Shown here in pieces: positions 18,307 through 27,923 of a DNA stretch of 64,000 nucleotides. The DNA is taken from contig NZ_JAMTCP010000015.1 of NCBI RefSeq assembly GCF_024171885.1, positions 1 to 64,000 of the forward strand, read 5' to 3'. Both the position numbers and the translations under genes were made by a program. Position 1 is the first letter of the stretch. Every line of letters begins with the position of its first letter. The stretch is from Streptoalloteichus tenebrarius (GTDB lineage: Bacteria; Actinomycetota; Actinomycetes; Mycobacteriales; Pseudonocardiaceae). Under the pieces are notes generated by a model. It was given only the letters and a program-made list of their open reading frames with translations. It was not told the origin of the DNA and ran no database searches.

Positions 18307-20049
18307 TCAGGTGACGCGTGTCGGCACCTGGTTTCTGACGAGAAAGTCTCGTATAGCATCAATACGGTATTCGGGTGCTGCGAGAATGAGGAGTCTGCGC
18401 GCTCGGGTAACCGCGACATAGAGGACGCGAAGCTCCTCTTGCGCCTCGGCGCTTGTGGCGCTTCCGGTTATCCACCCGTCGATCAACTCATTGTCGGACA
18501 GGAGCACGCATACGGCGTCAGCTTCGTCGCCTTTTGCTTGGTGCACGGTGGTGAGACGCGCAGCGGATTGCCGTTGTTGCTGCTGCCCGACGGAAGCAAC
18601 CTTCCCGCGCAGCAGACCCTTTCCCCGGCTTGGTGCGGCACCCACTGGCGGCCGCCAGCCCTTCAGGCGGGCGTTCACCTCGCCTGCCCATTCCCTGGAG
18701 GGCTCAGGGAGTGCCTGCAGGAAGGCGTAGGCGTGGCGGCGAAGCACGGCAGGTGACAAGCCGACCGCACGACAGATCCGCGTGACGCTGCCTACCTGCC
18801 CCGGATACCAGTAGCCTAGAAGAACTTGTTCTGCCAGCAGGCACGCCTGCTCGAGCTCGGTCACCTTCGTCGAACTCGACTGGAGGCACTGGTGAGCACG
18901 AGCGAGCCGGGTAATCGTGTTGCTGTCCGGCTCACCACGACGGAGCGCTGGCGGGAGGAGGGCATGTTTCCGCGCCAGTACGAGCACAGATGGGTTCGGG
19001 TTCTCTGGCTCACGGTGATGATCAGCCAGCCCGAGGACCAGGTCAAGGAGGTCTTGTCCAGTGCTGCTGTGTGTCGTCTTCCCAGCCTTGCCGAACTTGG
19101 TGGGGATGAGGTGGACCGCGGGTCCGCTGCTGCGCACCACACTGATATCCGGCCGGCGGTTACTGGTACGGAGGGTCGCAGCTAGCGCACAGATCGGAGG
19201 TGCGCTGCGCCGGTTACCTGTCAGGGTGATCCGGGTGCCGAAAGTGCCCCGAAAGCTGAGCAGTCGGGCAGGATCTGCTTGTCTCCAGCCGTAAATCGCT
19301 TGGTCAGGGTCAGCGACGACTACGAGGGGAATGCCGTTGATTCTGAGTTCGTCGAGGATAGCAAGATCGGTGATCGAGCAGTCCTGCGCCTCGTCGACGA
19401 TCACCTCAGTAAAGCGTGAGCGCAGCGGAACGACGGTGCCAACGGGATCGGTGCGCACATTGCGCAAGGCCTCGAGACGAGCCTCGTGGCCGGTGAAGTA
19501 TCCGCGTTCGCGCCACTGGTCTCGACACTCAAGTACAGCCTGCTTCCACCGAGCCCACGAGTACATCGACTTGGACACGGCTGTGGCGGCGCTGCTGTTT
19601 TCGCGTGGCGCGGCGACGTCTTCACGCTCAGTGTCAGGATCGAAGGTAAAGGTGAAGGCGGACAGGGCAATGGTTCCCTTGCCCAAGGCAACCTTGGCCT
19701 TGGGCAGCTGTGCCCAGGACTCCAGCAGCTGCGCTGATTGCGGCGTCTGGAGATGAGGGGAGACGAGGAACTGCCATATGAACCCATCTAGAGTACCGAT
19801 GTAGTGAGGGAACTGAGCCAGGTCGGGTCGCCCTTCGGTGATGCATCTGGTCTTCATCTGGTCCCGCGCCGTACGCGTGAACGACACCAAGGCCCGTCCA
19901 CCGCGGAGCGAGCCCGTGGGTCGTTGCAAATGGCGGGAGACGATCACATGCGTCTTGCCGGCGCCGGGGCAGGCTTGCACGAACACCGGAGCGTCAGCGA
20001 CAACCGCTTGCTGCTGTTGGGTTTGCGCATGTTCGATGTCCTGACTCAC
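18307..20049 (-). CDS. gajB: Gabija system helicase GajB (UvrD-like)
   Basis: 580 residues, GTG start whose GTGA overlaps the gajA stop. Superfamily 1A helicase motifs in order: Q-motif-like N-terminus, Walker A ACPGAGKTHV (Lys32), ALVSFTRTARDQM (Ia), VIVDEAQDCS (II), VVVADPDQAIYGWRQ (III), TLTGNRRSAP (IV), RLTTVHQAKGDEADAV (V) and LRVLYVAVTRARRLLIL (VI). Characterised GajB is about 494 residues; the extra length is in the middle. In Gabija, GajB binds the GajA tetramer and is activated by DNA ends after GajA nicking. The translational coupling and order GajA-GajB are those of the known system. Confidence 0.9.
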   Translation of the reverse strand: MSQDIEHAQTQQQQAVVADAPVFVQACPGAGKTHVIVSRHLQRPTGSLRGGRALVSFTRTARDQMKTRCITEGRPDLAQFPHYIGTLDGFIWQFLVSPHLQTPQSAQLLESWAQLPKAKVALGKGTIALSAFTFTFDPDTEREDVAAPRENSSAATAVSKSMYSWARWKQAVLECRDQWRERGYFTGHEARLEALRNVRTDPVGTVVPLRSRFTEVIVDEAQDCSITDLAILDELRINGIPLVVVADPDQAIYGWRQADPARLLSFRGTFGTRITLTGNRRSAPPICALAATLRTSNRRPDISVVRSSGPAVHLIPTKFGKAGKTTHSSTGQDLLDLVLGLADHHREPENPNPSVLVLARKHALLPPALRRGEPDSNTITRLARAHQCLQSSSTKVTELEQACLLAEQVLLGYWYPGQVGSVTRICRAVGLSPAVLRRHAYAFLQALPEPSREWAGEVNARLKGWRPPVGAAPSRGKGLLRGKVASVGQQQQRQSAARLTTVHQAKGDEADAVCVLLSDNELIDGWITGSATSAEAQEELRVLYVAVTRARRLLILAAPEYRIDAIRDFLVRNQVPTRVT

Positions 20050-21920
20050 TCTGTCGGCACCTGTTCGCCAGCGGCCGCGATGTACTCGATCGCGTCTCGT
20101 AGGTATTGGGGGATGTTGAAGGGGCGGTGCGGCTGCTGGGTGAGGATGTCTGCCAGTTCCTGCGCAAAATAGGGCTTGGACACCTTTGTTCCCTTCGCCG
20201 GCTTGCCATCTTCATCAGGGTTCTTGTCTGGATCGAACAGACCCCAGAATGCGCGTGACGGGTCGTCGGATTCCAGAACCGCGTCCCAGCGGTGCTGTGA
20301 CTGTGGATGGCAGGCGAGAAAGGCATCCCGCAGAACGTCCTCGTTGCCGGGTTGCCATAGTTGTGGTTCGAGTGAGCGCGCACCGGCGAAGATTCCGAGT
20401 CGTTCCCGCCCGTGCCGTTCAACTTCCACATCGTAGTTGAGAACCCTTTGCGGGTTGCCCTCCTCTGTGGCCTGATCGGTGTCGGTGATCAATGCGATGC
20501 GCTGGGCGATGCGCGCGTCGCCCACGGGTGTCAGCAAAAGCTTCAGGTAGGTCGGGAACCCGACGCCGTCCACCAGGAGCATGGTGGTGCCGTGGAAGCG
20601 TTCCAGCGCGAGGCGGGCGATGCGTGCGTCTTCCGGTTTCGCCCCATCAGGCGCGGCAAGAACCCGCTCGGCGAGCGCAGGGAGCAGCAAGGCTTCCGAC
20701 AGGCCCTCAACGAGGATTGCCCGTGGTGCGTACAGCAGTGCATTTCGCGTCACGTCGAGAAGGCGATCGATCTGCCGGATTTCCTTGTCTGTCAAGCCCA
20801 GGGCACTGACGGCGATCGCTCGCCCTTCCCACCGTCGCGTGTCCGTGTTGCGGCGCCGCGTCATCACGACGATGTCGCGGACGCTAACCGCGGCGGACAG
20901 CACAGGCGAGTGTGTGGTCACCACAACCTGGAGATGCCCAGCCGGAGCGACAGGGTTCCCTGGCGCGCCGCCGTCCTCCTGAACCGGGAGCCGGGAGTCA
21001 CGGGCTCGTTGCTGGAGGTGTCGCAACAGGAGTGTCTGCAGTTGGGGGTGCAGATGGGCTTCCGGTTCTTCAACCAGCAGGACGGTCAGGTCAGTATCTT
21101 TCAACGCGCGCAGCTCGGCCAGGACGGTGGCGATGTACAAGGCGTTCGCATAGCCCAAACCCGACGAACTGAGTGGCCCCAGGACTCCAGACGCGTCGCC
21201 CAGCATCATCTGCAGGGTACGAGCAATCGAGGCCAGGCTGGGGTCCGTGATCTGAAACCCCGCTTCTTGCGGATGGGCGCCGGCGGTGAACTCCTCCAGC
21301 GGTTGGTTGATCTCCTTTTGCAACCGGATGATGACGTCGTTGTCGATGATGCCGTTGAGCGCCTCCTGGGCCTGGTCGAGAAACACTGCCGTAGCATCTG
21401 GCCCTCCCAGCAGCCCACTGAGGATCGCGCGGATCCTCCCGGCAGAAGAGCCACCCAGATCATGTACGGCATCTCGCAACGGCTTGAGATACACGTGCCG
21501 GATTCCGCCGCGCAGAGCAGGATCCGCGCAAGGGATGTCTGCACCCCGAAACCATCCCGTCGTGCCGCGTCGCTGCCCCTCAGCAGACCGCTGATACTCC
21601 AGACCCCAACGCGCCTGGAACATGCCGGGTGAGTTAGGAGCGGGCACCCTTCCCTCGATGTAGGTTCCCGACTGTCCACTCGCGATATCCGCGAGGGTGA
21701 CGCTAAGACGGGTAGCGATTTCCCCGGCGGTGACCTCGGCATCGGTTGGCCATGGAATTCGGCCGTTTCCCAACGGCTCGGTCAGCACTCGCAAAGCATC
21801 CACCACGGTACTCTTGCCAGCGTTGTTTTCCCCTGCCAGCACAGTGAGGTCAGGCCGAAGCGTGACAGTAACGTCACGGCATGACCGGTAGTTACTCGCG
21901 TGTACCTGCGAGATGTGCAT
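20046..21920 (-). CDS. gajA: Gabija system nuclease GajA (OLD-family ATPase-TOPRIM)
   Basis: 624 residues, ATG 21920 with AAGGTGGG upstream. ABC-type ATPase half: MHISQVHASNYRSCRD, Walker A GENNAGKST (Lys36), and Walker B VLLVEEPEAHLHP. TOPRIM half from about residue 395: ILVEGLSEALLLPAL supplies the conserved Glu and LITDTDQATEEG (about residue 478) the DxD metal pair. This is the OLD-nuclease architecture of GajA (about 578 residues in the type example), which nicks DNA when nucleotide levels drop during phage infection. Overlaps gajB by four bases, and no third gene is attached. Confidence 0.92.
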   Translation of the reverse strand: MHISQVHASNYRSCRDVTVTLRPDLTVLAGENNAGKSTVVDALRVLTEPLGNGRIPWPTDAEVTAGEIATRLSVTLADIASGQSGTYIEGRVPAPNSPGMFQARWGLEYQRSAEGQRRGTTGWFRGADIPCADPALRGGIRHVYLKPLRDAVHDLGGSSAGRIRAILSGLLGGPDATAVFLDQAQEALNGIIDNDVIIRLQKEINQPLEEFTAGAHPQEAGFQITDPSLASIARTLQMMLGDASGVLGPLSSSGLGYANALYIATVLAELRALKDTDLTVLLVEEPEAHLHPQLQTLLLRHLQQRARDSRLPVQEDGGAPGNPVAPAGHLQVVVTTHSPVLSAAVSVRDIVVMTRRRNTDTRRWEGRAIAVSALGLTDKEIRQIDRLLDVTRNALLYAPRAILVEGLSEALLLPALAERVLAAPDGAKPEDARIARLALERFHGTTMLLVDGVGFPTYLKLLLTPVGDARIAQRIALITDTDQATEEGNPQRVLNYDVEVERHGRERLGIFAGARSLEPQLWQPGNEDVLRDAFLACHPQSQHRWDAVLESDDPSRAFWGLFDPDKNPDEDGKPAKGTKVSKPYFAQELADILTQQPHRPFNIPQYLRDAIEYIAAAGEQVPTE

Positions 21921-21959
21921 GTCCCACCTTCGTTACAGGTGACTTGGTGTGAGTAGACA

Positions 21960-22611
21960 TCCGGACGACTCGTCGGATCGTCATCGGGTTTCGCGAAACG
22001 GAGAGTGATAATGCCCTGATACGGCACCAGCCGCAGCATGGGCCGACCGGAACGCAGACCCAGAAGCTCCTCGACCTGTTCGGCCGGCCAGCCGAGTTCG
22101 GCGACAAGTCCTGTGTGGGACGCCCCGATACTGGGTCACCAGCTCGCAGGCTCGGGCCAACAGCACCGGTTTCTCGACGGGGTAGCGCGCGATCGGCTCA
22201 CCAGCGAACAAGTTCTGCGCTCTCAACTGGTTGAGCCGTTGATGGGCGCGGTTGGCTGTGGTCGCCGAAACAGGTCCAGCTCGCAACAGCGATGCGAGAA
22301 CGACTTCATCGGCGCACGGCACACGGTCAACAGGCGCGCTAGCACTGTGAAGTCCACGTGTGCACCGAAACGCGGTCCCGTGACGCTTCGCACGATTCTG
22401 CTCAACCCATCACCCAGAGCTTCATCGACCGCGCCGCAACGTCGCTGGCGCCCGCCCGCGTGTGTGCGTTAGGGAGCACGGCGGGGATCCGCTCGCACAA
22501 GACGTCGACGCGCTCACCGAAGGCGTCAAACGTCCGACCGGACCGTCGTCCAGATCTCATGTCATCGCTCCCGCTCGCCTCGACGCCCGCTGGTTCAGCG
22601 CTGTCCGACAT
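21960..22611 (-). pseudogene. Degraded gene upstream of Gabija, unrecognised
   Basis: Four protein-like pieces follow each other leftward in different frames: from ATG 22611 (MSDSAEPAGVEASGSD to AGASDVAARSMK), then LSRIVRSVTGPRFGAHVDF near 22400-22330, then ADEVVLASLLRAGPVSATTA to LLARACELVTQY near 22320-22130, then GLVAELGWPAEQVEELLGL to LRFAKPDDDPTSRP near 22110-21970. Each switch needs a small indel (near 22415, 22325 and 22120). The helical, regulator-like composition is compatible with an HTH or Abi-type accessory protein, but I do not recognise it. It may once have been the first gene of the Gabija operon. Confidence 0.5.
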
Positions 22612-22720
22612 CGACCGCTTAGGACTTTAGTTGATCGACGAGTTCTTTCAACCCGTGCGTGGCGTGCCGCATCTCCTAGGCACTGCTGACTGTTCTGCAT
22701 CTACCAGGAGGGACAGGACT

Positions 22721-23727
22721 CTAGGTGCTGTTCGGGAACGTTGGTGACAGGCTGACACGCGGTTGATGATGGTGATCAAGGTGAGGACCTGCGGGTTCGG
22801 TGTGGACCACCACAACCCGCACCGCAACCCGGGAGGTCCTCGACGGTCCACCGCAATGCCCCGTTGACCCCGACGTGCCCGCTGCGTCCGGCGCGGTGTG
22901 TCGTGGAGCGGGGTTGGCCGCTGCGGCGGGCGGCGGAACGGTTCCGGGTCTCGCACGCGACCGTGGTCCGCTGGGCCAACCGCTCTCGGTCCGTGGGTGG
23001 GGCGGCGGTGGTCGATCGCTCGGGCCGTCCGCACCACAGCCCCGGCCGGACACCGACTGGGGTCGAGGAGCGGATCGTGCGACCGCGGCGGGAACACGAG
23101 AGCGCCTCCGCTGCGTGTCGCCGCCCGGGTCCCGGTCGCCGTCTCGACCGTGCACCAGGTCCTACGCCGCCATGGCCTGCCGCCGCTGGCCGCGTGTGAG
23201 GTGTTCCACCGCGGAACCGATCCGCCGCGACGAACGCAACCGGCCGGGCGAGCTGGTCCATGTCGAGGTGACGAAACGGGGCCGCATCCCCGTCGGCGGC
23301 GGCCACGAGGTTCTCGGGCGTGCGGCCGGCCGGGCCAACCAGGAACGCGCCCAGGGCGGTGGCTCCGTGTTCCTGCACGCCGCGCTGGATGACGTGGTTC
23401 AACACCCACGGCATCGTCATCGAGCGGGTGCTCATCGACAACGCCTGGCCCTACGCCCACGACATCTGGCGCGACACCTGCGACCACCTCGGCATCCCAC
23501 GGCGCTTCACCGGCCCGTGGCACCCGGAAACGAACGGCGAAGGAGAGCGGTTCCACCGCGCCCTGCTCGATGAATGGGCCTACGCCCGCCCTACCGCACC
23601 AAGGCCGAACGACGAGCCGAGCTACCACGGTGGCTGCACACCTACAGTCACCACCGCGGCCACACCACACTCGCAGGCCAACCGGCCTGCCAGCCGCGTT
23701 CCTCACCTCTCGGGTCAATACACCTAG
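22721..23727 (+). mobile_element. IS481-family insertion sequence, dead
   Basis: The transposase can be read only by changing frame at least five times: HRNAPLTPT and RAAERFRVSHATVVRWA (frame 1), AVSTVHQVLRRHGLPPLA, then RDERNRPGELVHVEVTKRGR and GGGHEVLGR, then VLIDNAWPYAHDIW and WHPETNGEGERFHRALLDEW, then RWLHTYSHHRGHTTL, then ASRVPHLSGQYT. Order and wording match IS481 transposases; the middle of the DDE domain is also deleted. The ends read CTAGGTG at 22721-22727 and CACCTAG at 23721-23727, a 7-bp terminal inverted repeat. No target duplication was identified. Confidence 0.85.
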
Positions 23728-24524
23728 GGCCGTGGGTAATGGCGCCGCTCCCACTCCTGGAGGTTCTCGGCTCCCTCCCGGACGAAGGGGGTGAACACCG
23801 CGAGGCTCAGGAGCAGCCGGTTGACGATGTTGGCGGGGAAGCGCAGTGGCTTGACAAAGTCGACGAACAACACGACCCGGATCTCCTGGGAGTGGTTCCA
23901 GGCCTCGTGTTCGTAGGCGTCGTCGAAGATGAGGACCCTGCCCTCCTCCCAGTGACGGACGGCGTCGCCGACGCGGATGGCCACCTTGTCCCGCTCCCGG
24001 GGCACCACGAGGCCGAGGTGCAGGCGCAGCACCCCGTTGTAGGCGCCCCGGTGCGGAGGCAGGTGCTTGCCCGGCTCGAAGATCGAGAACGTCGCCGACC
24101 GGAAACCGGGGATGCGGCGGACGGCCCGCCAGGTGCGCGGGCAGCGGGCGATGTTGCGGGACGAGACGACCCCGTAGCCGCCGAGCGGGAACACCTTCCA
24201 GGCGTCGTCCCTGGTGATCGTGCGGACGTCGGCGAGGATGTCCTGGAACGCGGGCAGCCTCTCGCGGTCGGCGAGGACCGCGTCCAGCTCGGCGCGGATG
24301 GCCGGCCACTCCCGCTCCAGGTCCCGCGCCCACGGGAAGAGCGCCGTGTCGTACACCGTCCGGTTGCCCAGTTTCGCGCGGGCGACGTTGAGGCGTTCCA
24401 CCGCCGCGACGACCCGCATCAACGCCCGGTTCCAGAGGGTCGGCCGTCCCATCGGGGCGACGCCGGGGGTGGCGAAGGCCTGTTCGGCCCCGGCGTCGCC
24501 CTCGTCCCGGTGCGGAGGACTCAT
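23724..24524 (-). CDS. Aspartyl/asparaginyl beta-hydroxylase-family dioxygenase
   Basis: 266 residues from ATG 24524, preceded by GGGAGG; an upstream start six codons earlier is less likely. Family motifs: FSIFEPGKHLPPHRGAYNG (first metal His), LHLGLVVPRERD, and VLIFDDAYEHEAWNHSQEIR (second metal His and the 2-oxoglutarate Arg). It is an Fe(II)/2-oxoglutarate hydroxylase related to LpxO and BlsE-type enzymes; the target is unknown. The TAG stop (23726-23724) lies inside the terminal repeat of the adjacent dead IS481, so the native C-terminus may have been clipped. Confidence 0.88.
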   Translation of the reverse strand: MSPPHRDEGDAGAEQAFATPGVAPMGRPTLWNRALMRVVAAVERLNVARAKLGNRTVYDTALFPWARDLEREWPAIRAELDAVLADRERLPAFQDILADVRTITRDDAWKVFPLGGYGVVSSRNIARCPRTWRAVRRIPGFRSATFSIFEPGKHLPPHRGAYNGVLRLHLGLVVPRERDKVAIRVGDAVRHWEEGRVLIFDDAYEHEAWNHSQEIRVVLFVDFVKPLRFPANIVNRLLLSLAVFTPFVREGAENLQEWERRHYPRP

Positions 24525-24737
24525 GCTCGCCTCCCTGATCACGCGCTGCGGTCCCGTCGTCGTGTCCGCCCTCCGTCAGAGATCATGCGCTCGGGCGCGG
24601 CGTTCGTGTGCCCACAGGGGACCGCGGCCACTTGATGGGGTGAAGCGCGGAGTCGTGGCCGTGGCGCGAACGGGGCCTGGCCTCGCGGCCGCCCTCCCCG
24701 TGGATCGGGAACCTCGTGACGGAGGCCGCGGCGAACG

Positions 24738-26126
24738 TCACCGCTTCGGCATCTCGGCCTCCCGCACGTCGTGGAGGTGGATGAGGACGTCGAAGGAGCG
24801 GGCGATCGCGCTCATGCCGGGTTCAGAGGGGTACTGCGTGCCGATGTTGCGTGTCGGCCGTGTGACGTGGAGCCAGGCGCGCGCGGCGGCCGGGGCGGTG
24901 CGGACGTCGAGGTAGTAGTCCCGGTGGTGGACCTGGTCGAGGGTGTGCTCGTTGGTTCCAGGCTCGGCCGACCCGACCGTGAACTTCTTCCACTCGCCCC
25001 CGAGGGCCTGGTCCTTGGACAGGAAGGAGCCCCGGTAGAAGGTGAAGCCGATGGGGAGGTACCCGCGGCCCATGGTGTCGCGCAGGAACGATCCCTGCGT
25101 CTTCGGGTACATCTCGGGTTCGCTGGAGACGTAGGCCACGTGGTCGTTGTGGGCCGAGAGAAGCATCTTGTGGCCGGTGCGCTGCTGCCACCAGGTGACG
25201 TTCTGGGCCATGACCTCGTCCCGGAAGCGCTGCGCGGAGGCCACCGACTGAGGATCGTTGACGTCGACGGCCAGGAAGCGCGCGGTCTGGGCGATGGACC
25301 GGGCGTGCTGCTCGGTCCATTCGAACGCGTCCCCGCCGGCGTTCTTCTGGCCGCTGACCAGTTTCAGGGCCTGTTGCGCGTTGGCGGCGAGTCGCTGCCG
25401 CTCCGCAAGCGGCTTGCGGATGTAGACGTAGACGTCATCGATGGGCCGCAGGCCGGTGTAGAGCTCGTTGAGGCGCGCCAGCGACTCCGGGTGGTTCCGC
25501 CGCACGTAGTCGGTCACCCGGGCGAAGAACGCGTCGTCGAGGCTGGGAGCGGCGATGTCGTCGCCCATGAAGTGCACGGCGCGGCCGGGGTGGCGGCGGT
25601 TGTGGTCCCGCATCCACTCGACGAGGCTGACGAACTCCTCGCGGTCCCACGGGGAGTTGGCCAGCGCCTCCCTGGTGATCTGCCGGGCGTCGCCCCTGCC
25701 GGTCTGGAGGTACTCGTCAATCCGGAGACCGGCGGGCCAGCCCATCTCCAGGGCGAAGGTGGTGAACCCCTTCTCCTCCACGAGGTAGCGGAACAACCGC
25801 TCCTTCATCGCGAAGAACTCGTGGGAGCCGTGGGTGGCCTCTCCGAGGCCGACCACCCTGGCGTCGCCGATCATCGCCCCCATGGCCCTGAGGTCGGCGG
25901 TGTTCCCGCCGGGCTCGGTCGAGCGCAGCGGGCGGGCCGCCCGCGCCAGCGCCCGCACCGGGTCCCGCCACCCGCCGGCCGCCTCGGTCGGCCCCGCTGG
26001 CCCGGGCGTCCCCGGTGGCGTCGGCGGGGCCGCCTGGGCCGTCACGGGGGCGAGGGCAGCTCCCGTCGCGATCACCGACGCCACGAGCAGTCCCCTGCGG
26101 CTGATGCGTTTCCTGTCCCCGGCCAT
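24738..26126 (-). CDS. Tat-exported erythromycin-esterase-family protein
   Basis: 462 residues from ATG 26126, with GGGAG seven bases upstream. The N-terminus is a twin-arginine signal: RKRISRRGLLVASV followed by a hydrophobic stretch and AQA cleavage site, then a Pro/Gly linker. The mature domain has the erythromycin-esterase signature VVGLGEATHGSHEFF, ALEMGW, HFMGDDIAAPS and LLSAHNDHVAY. Known members (EreA/EreB) hydrolyse macrolide lactones; secreted actinobacterial relatives are uncharacterised, so macrolide inactivation is only a possibility. Monocistronic, 114 bases from the CPBP protease gene stop. Confidence 0.9.
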   Translation of the reverse strand: MAGDRKRISRRGLLVASVIATGAALAPVTAQAAPPTPPGTPGPAGPTEAAGGWRDPVRALARAARPLRSTEPGGNTADLRAMGAMIGDARVVGLGEATHGSHEFFAMKERLFRYLVEEKGFTTFALEMGWPAGLRIDEYLQTGRGDARQITREALANSPWDREEFVSLVEWMRDHNRRHPGRAVHFMGDDIAAPSLDDAFFARVTDYVRRNHPESLARLNELYTGLRPIDDVYVYIRKPLAERQRLAANAQQALKLVSGQKNAGGDAFEWTEQHARSIAQTARFLAVDVNDPQSVASAQRFRDEVMAQNVTWWQQRTGHKMLLSAHNDHVAYVSSEPEMYPKTQGSFLRDTMGRGYLPIGFTFYRGSFLSKDQALGGEWKKFTVGSAEPGTNEHTLDQVHHRDYYLDVRTAPAAARAWLHVTRPTRNIGTQYPSEPGMSAIARSFDVLIHLHDVREAEMPKR

Positions 26127-26277
26127 GCCGTCACTCCCTCTGTCGTCGTGCGACCGGGGACAATCGTCATCTGGGACTCTCCTGCCGCGCGCTGGGGAGA
26201 ACCCCCGGCTTTTCCTGGGGATCTCCCCACCCACGCCCGGTGTCTATCCACTGTGGAGCACGGCGGCGCCGGCCGGC

Positions 26278-27219
26278 CTATTCGGAAGCGCGCTCCCGCC
26301 AACCCAGGCGACGGCCTCGCAGACGTGCGATCAGGAGGAACACCAGCGCGGCCAACAGCAAGAGCCCCGGCATCAGGACCAGGGCGTCCGGTGTGGTCAA
26401 CGACATGGACCAGCCAGCTCCCCTGGCCTCGCCCTCAAGGGTCACGCGGGCCACGGTCAGGTAGGTCAGGTGCAGGGCGACGGACGTCCACAGGGAACCG
26501 GTGGTGATCCTGGCGATGAGCAGCACCGAACCGAAGATCGGGTAGAGGACGGCGTAGGCGAACGGGTCCTCGCCCGCCGGCGCGAAGCCCGGCGCTGGCA
26601 CGTCCTCGCCCAGCAGCGTGCCCACCACGGCGTAGACGACGGATGACCCGGCTCCGGCGAAGGTGAACAACAGAACGGTGGTGAGGAACGCCGTCCACCG
26701 TCGCAGCGCCTGGTTGAGCGTGGTGTAGACGTAGCCCCGGAAGACCAGTTCCTCGGGGAACGCCTCCAGGGCGACAGCGATCAGCGCGTTCACCACGAGG
26801 AACCCGAGGAGCTTCGGCACGTCGAGCGGCCCCCACGCCAACCAGCCCGCCCACGTGCCGACGCCCAGCAGCACCGCGGCCGAGCCTGCGGTGACCGCCA
26901 GGCCCAGCCCGAAGGTCCGCAGCGCCGTGGCACCGTTCGCGAGCCCGAGGCGGGACAGCGGTCGGCGGTCCACGCGCCGACGGAGCACCACGACCAACGA
27001 CACAGCGATCGCCAGACAGATCACCGCGACCAGCGCCTGCCTCGCGGTGCCGCTCAGGCCGGTGCGGCTGTGCACCGCCTGTCCGATCGCGCCGGCGGTG
27101 CCGAGCGCGACGGGCAGCACGCACGCGCCCAACACAGCTTTCACGACAGCCCTGGTCCGAGTGGTTCCCGTCGGCGCACCGGGCACGCCCAGACCAGCCG
27201 GTACCCCCGTGACGGCCAT
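26278..27219 (-). CDS. CPBP-family intramembrane metalloprotease
   Basis: 313 residues from ATG 27219 with GGGGAG just upstream. About eight predicted membrane segments. The diagnostic motif EExxxR is present in AFPEELVFRGYVY, followed by FTFAGAGSSVVY and SVALHLTYL in the positions of the later catalytic residues (the usual His is present; the usual final Asn is Tyr). The family includes the CAAX prenyl protease Rce1 and bacteriocin immunity proteins. Divergent from a TetR gene with 92 bases between them. Confidence 0.88.
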   Translation of the reverse strand: MAVTGVPAGLGVPGAPTGTTRTRAVVKAVLGACVLPVALGTAGAIGQAVHSRTGLSGTARQALVAVICLAIAVSLVVVLRRRVDRRPLSRLGLANGATALRTFGLGLAVTAGSAAVLLGVGTWAGWLAWGPLDVPKLLGFLVVNALIAVALEAFPEELVFRGYVYTTLNQALRRWTAFLTTVLLFTFAGAGSSVVYAVVGTLLGEDVPAPGFAPAGEDPFAYAVLYPIFGSVLLIARITTGSLWTSVALHLTYLTVARVTLEGEARGAGWSMSLTTPDALVLMPGLLLLAALVFLLIARLRGRRLGWRERASE

Positions 27220-27251
27220 CCCGCTCCCCTCCCCAGCTTTATTTCGGTCAA

Positions 27252-27259
27252 CTGTACAG
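27252..27259. promoter_or_regulatory. Candidate operator core between CPBP and TetR genes
   Basis: CTGTACAG (27252-27259) is a perfect 8-bp palindrome in an AT-rich patch (27238-27266) of the divergent gap. The short arms make it only a candidate TetR site. Confidence 0.35.
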
Positions 27260-27311
27260 AAAAAATCCGGCGGGTTGGCCATCGGGTACAAACGTCGGGT
27301 GAGGAGTGGCC

Positions 27312-27923
27312 GTGCCGAAGATCGTTGACCATGAGGAACGTCGCTGGGAGCTGGTCAGGGCGACGTGGGCGGTGATCCGCGAGCGGGGTGTGCACGGCGC
27401 GTCGGTCCGCGCCGTGGCCCGCCAGGCCGGCTGGTCGGCCAGCTCGGTCCAGTACTACTTCTCCACCCAGGCGGAACTCCTGCTGTTCGCCCTGCGGGCG
27501 ATCTCCGAGGCGGGCGAGAGACGCGTGTGCTCGCCCGACCTGCCCACCGACCCCCGGGCCCGCGGCCTGGCCCAGCTCGAACGCCTGCTCCCCCTCGACC
27601 CGGACGCGCAGGTGGCGACCGAGATCTGGGTGGCGTTCCTGTCCCTGGTCCTCGTCGACCCCGAGGCCAGGGCGCTCCACTCGGCGGACAACCTCCGGGT
27701 GGCCTGCCTGTGCCGGGAGGTGCTCGACACCATGTCCTCGGCGGGGCAGATCTCCCCGGACGTCGACCTCGATCTCGAAGCCAGCCTGCTCCAAGCGCTG
27801 TTCGACGGGATCGCCGTGCACGCGGTCACCGATCCCGAGCGGATGCCGCCGGCCCGTATCCGGCAGCTACTCAAGTACCACCTGAACCGACTGCGAGCGA
27901 CGCCCTCGCCGGAACGCGAGTAG
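27312..27923 (+). CDS. TetR-family regulator
   Basis: 203 residues from GTG 27312, with GAGGA six bases upstream; the GTG two codons earlier is too close to that site. HTH: ATWAVIRERGVHGASVRAVARQAGWSASSVQYYFSTQ. The C-terminal domain has the TetR_C_6-like pattern (IWVAFLSLVLVDPEARALH). It probably represses itself and the divergent intramembrane protease. Confidence 0.92.
   Translation: MPKIVDHEERRWELVRATWAVIRERGVHGASVRAVARQAGWSASSVQYYFSTQAELLLFALRAISEAGERRVCSPDLPTDPRARGLAQLERLLPLDPDAQVATEIWVAFLSLVLVDPEARALHSADNLRVACLCREVLDTMSSAGQISPDVDLDLEASLLQALFDGIAVHAVTDPERMPPARIRQLLKYHLNRLRATPSPERE

Noticed and set aside
22648-24333. 561-codon open frame on the minus strand across IS481 and the hydroxylase gene
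   Set aside because: Low-complexity Arg/Gly/Pro sequence; the hydroxylase in another minus-strand frame and IS481 pieces on the plus strand explain the region.
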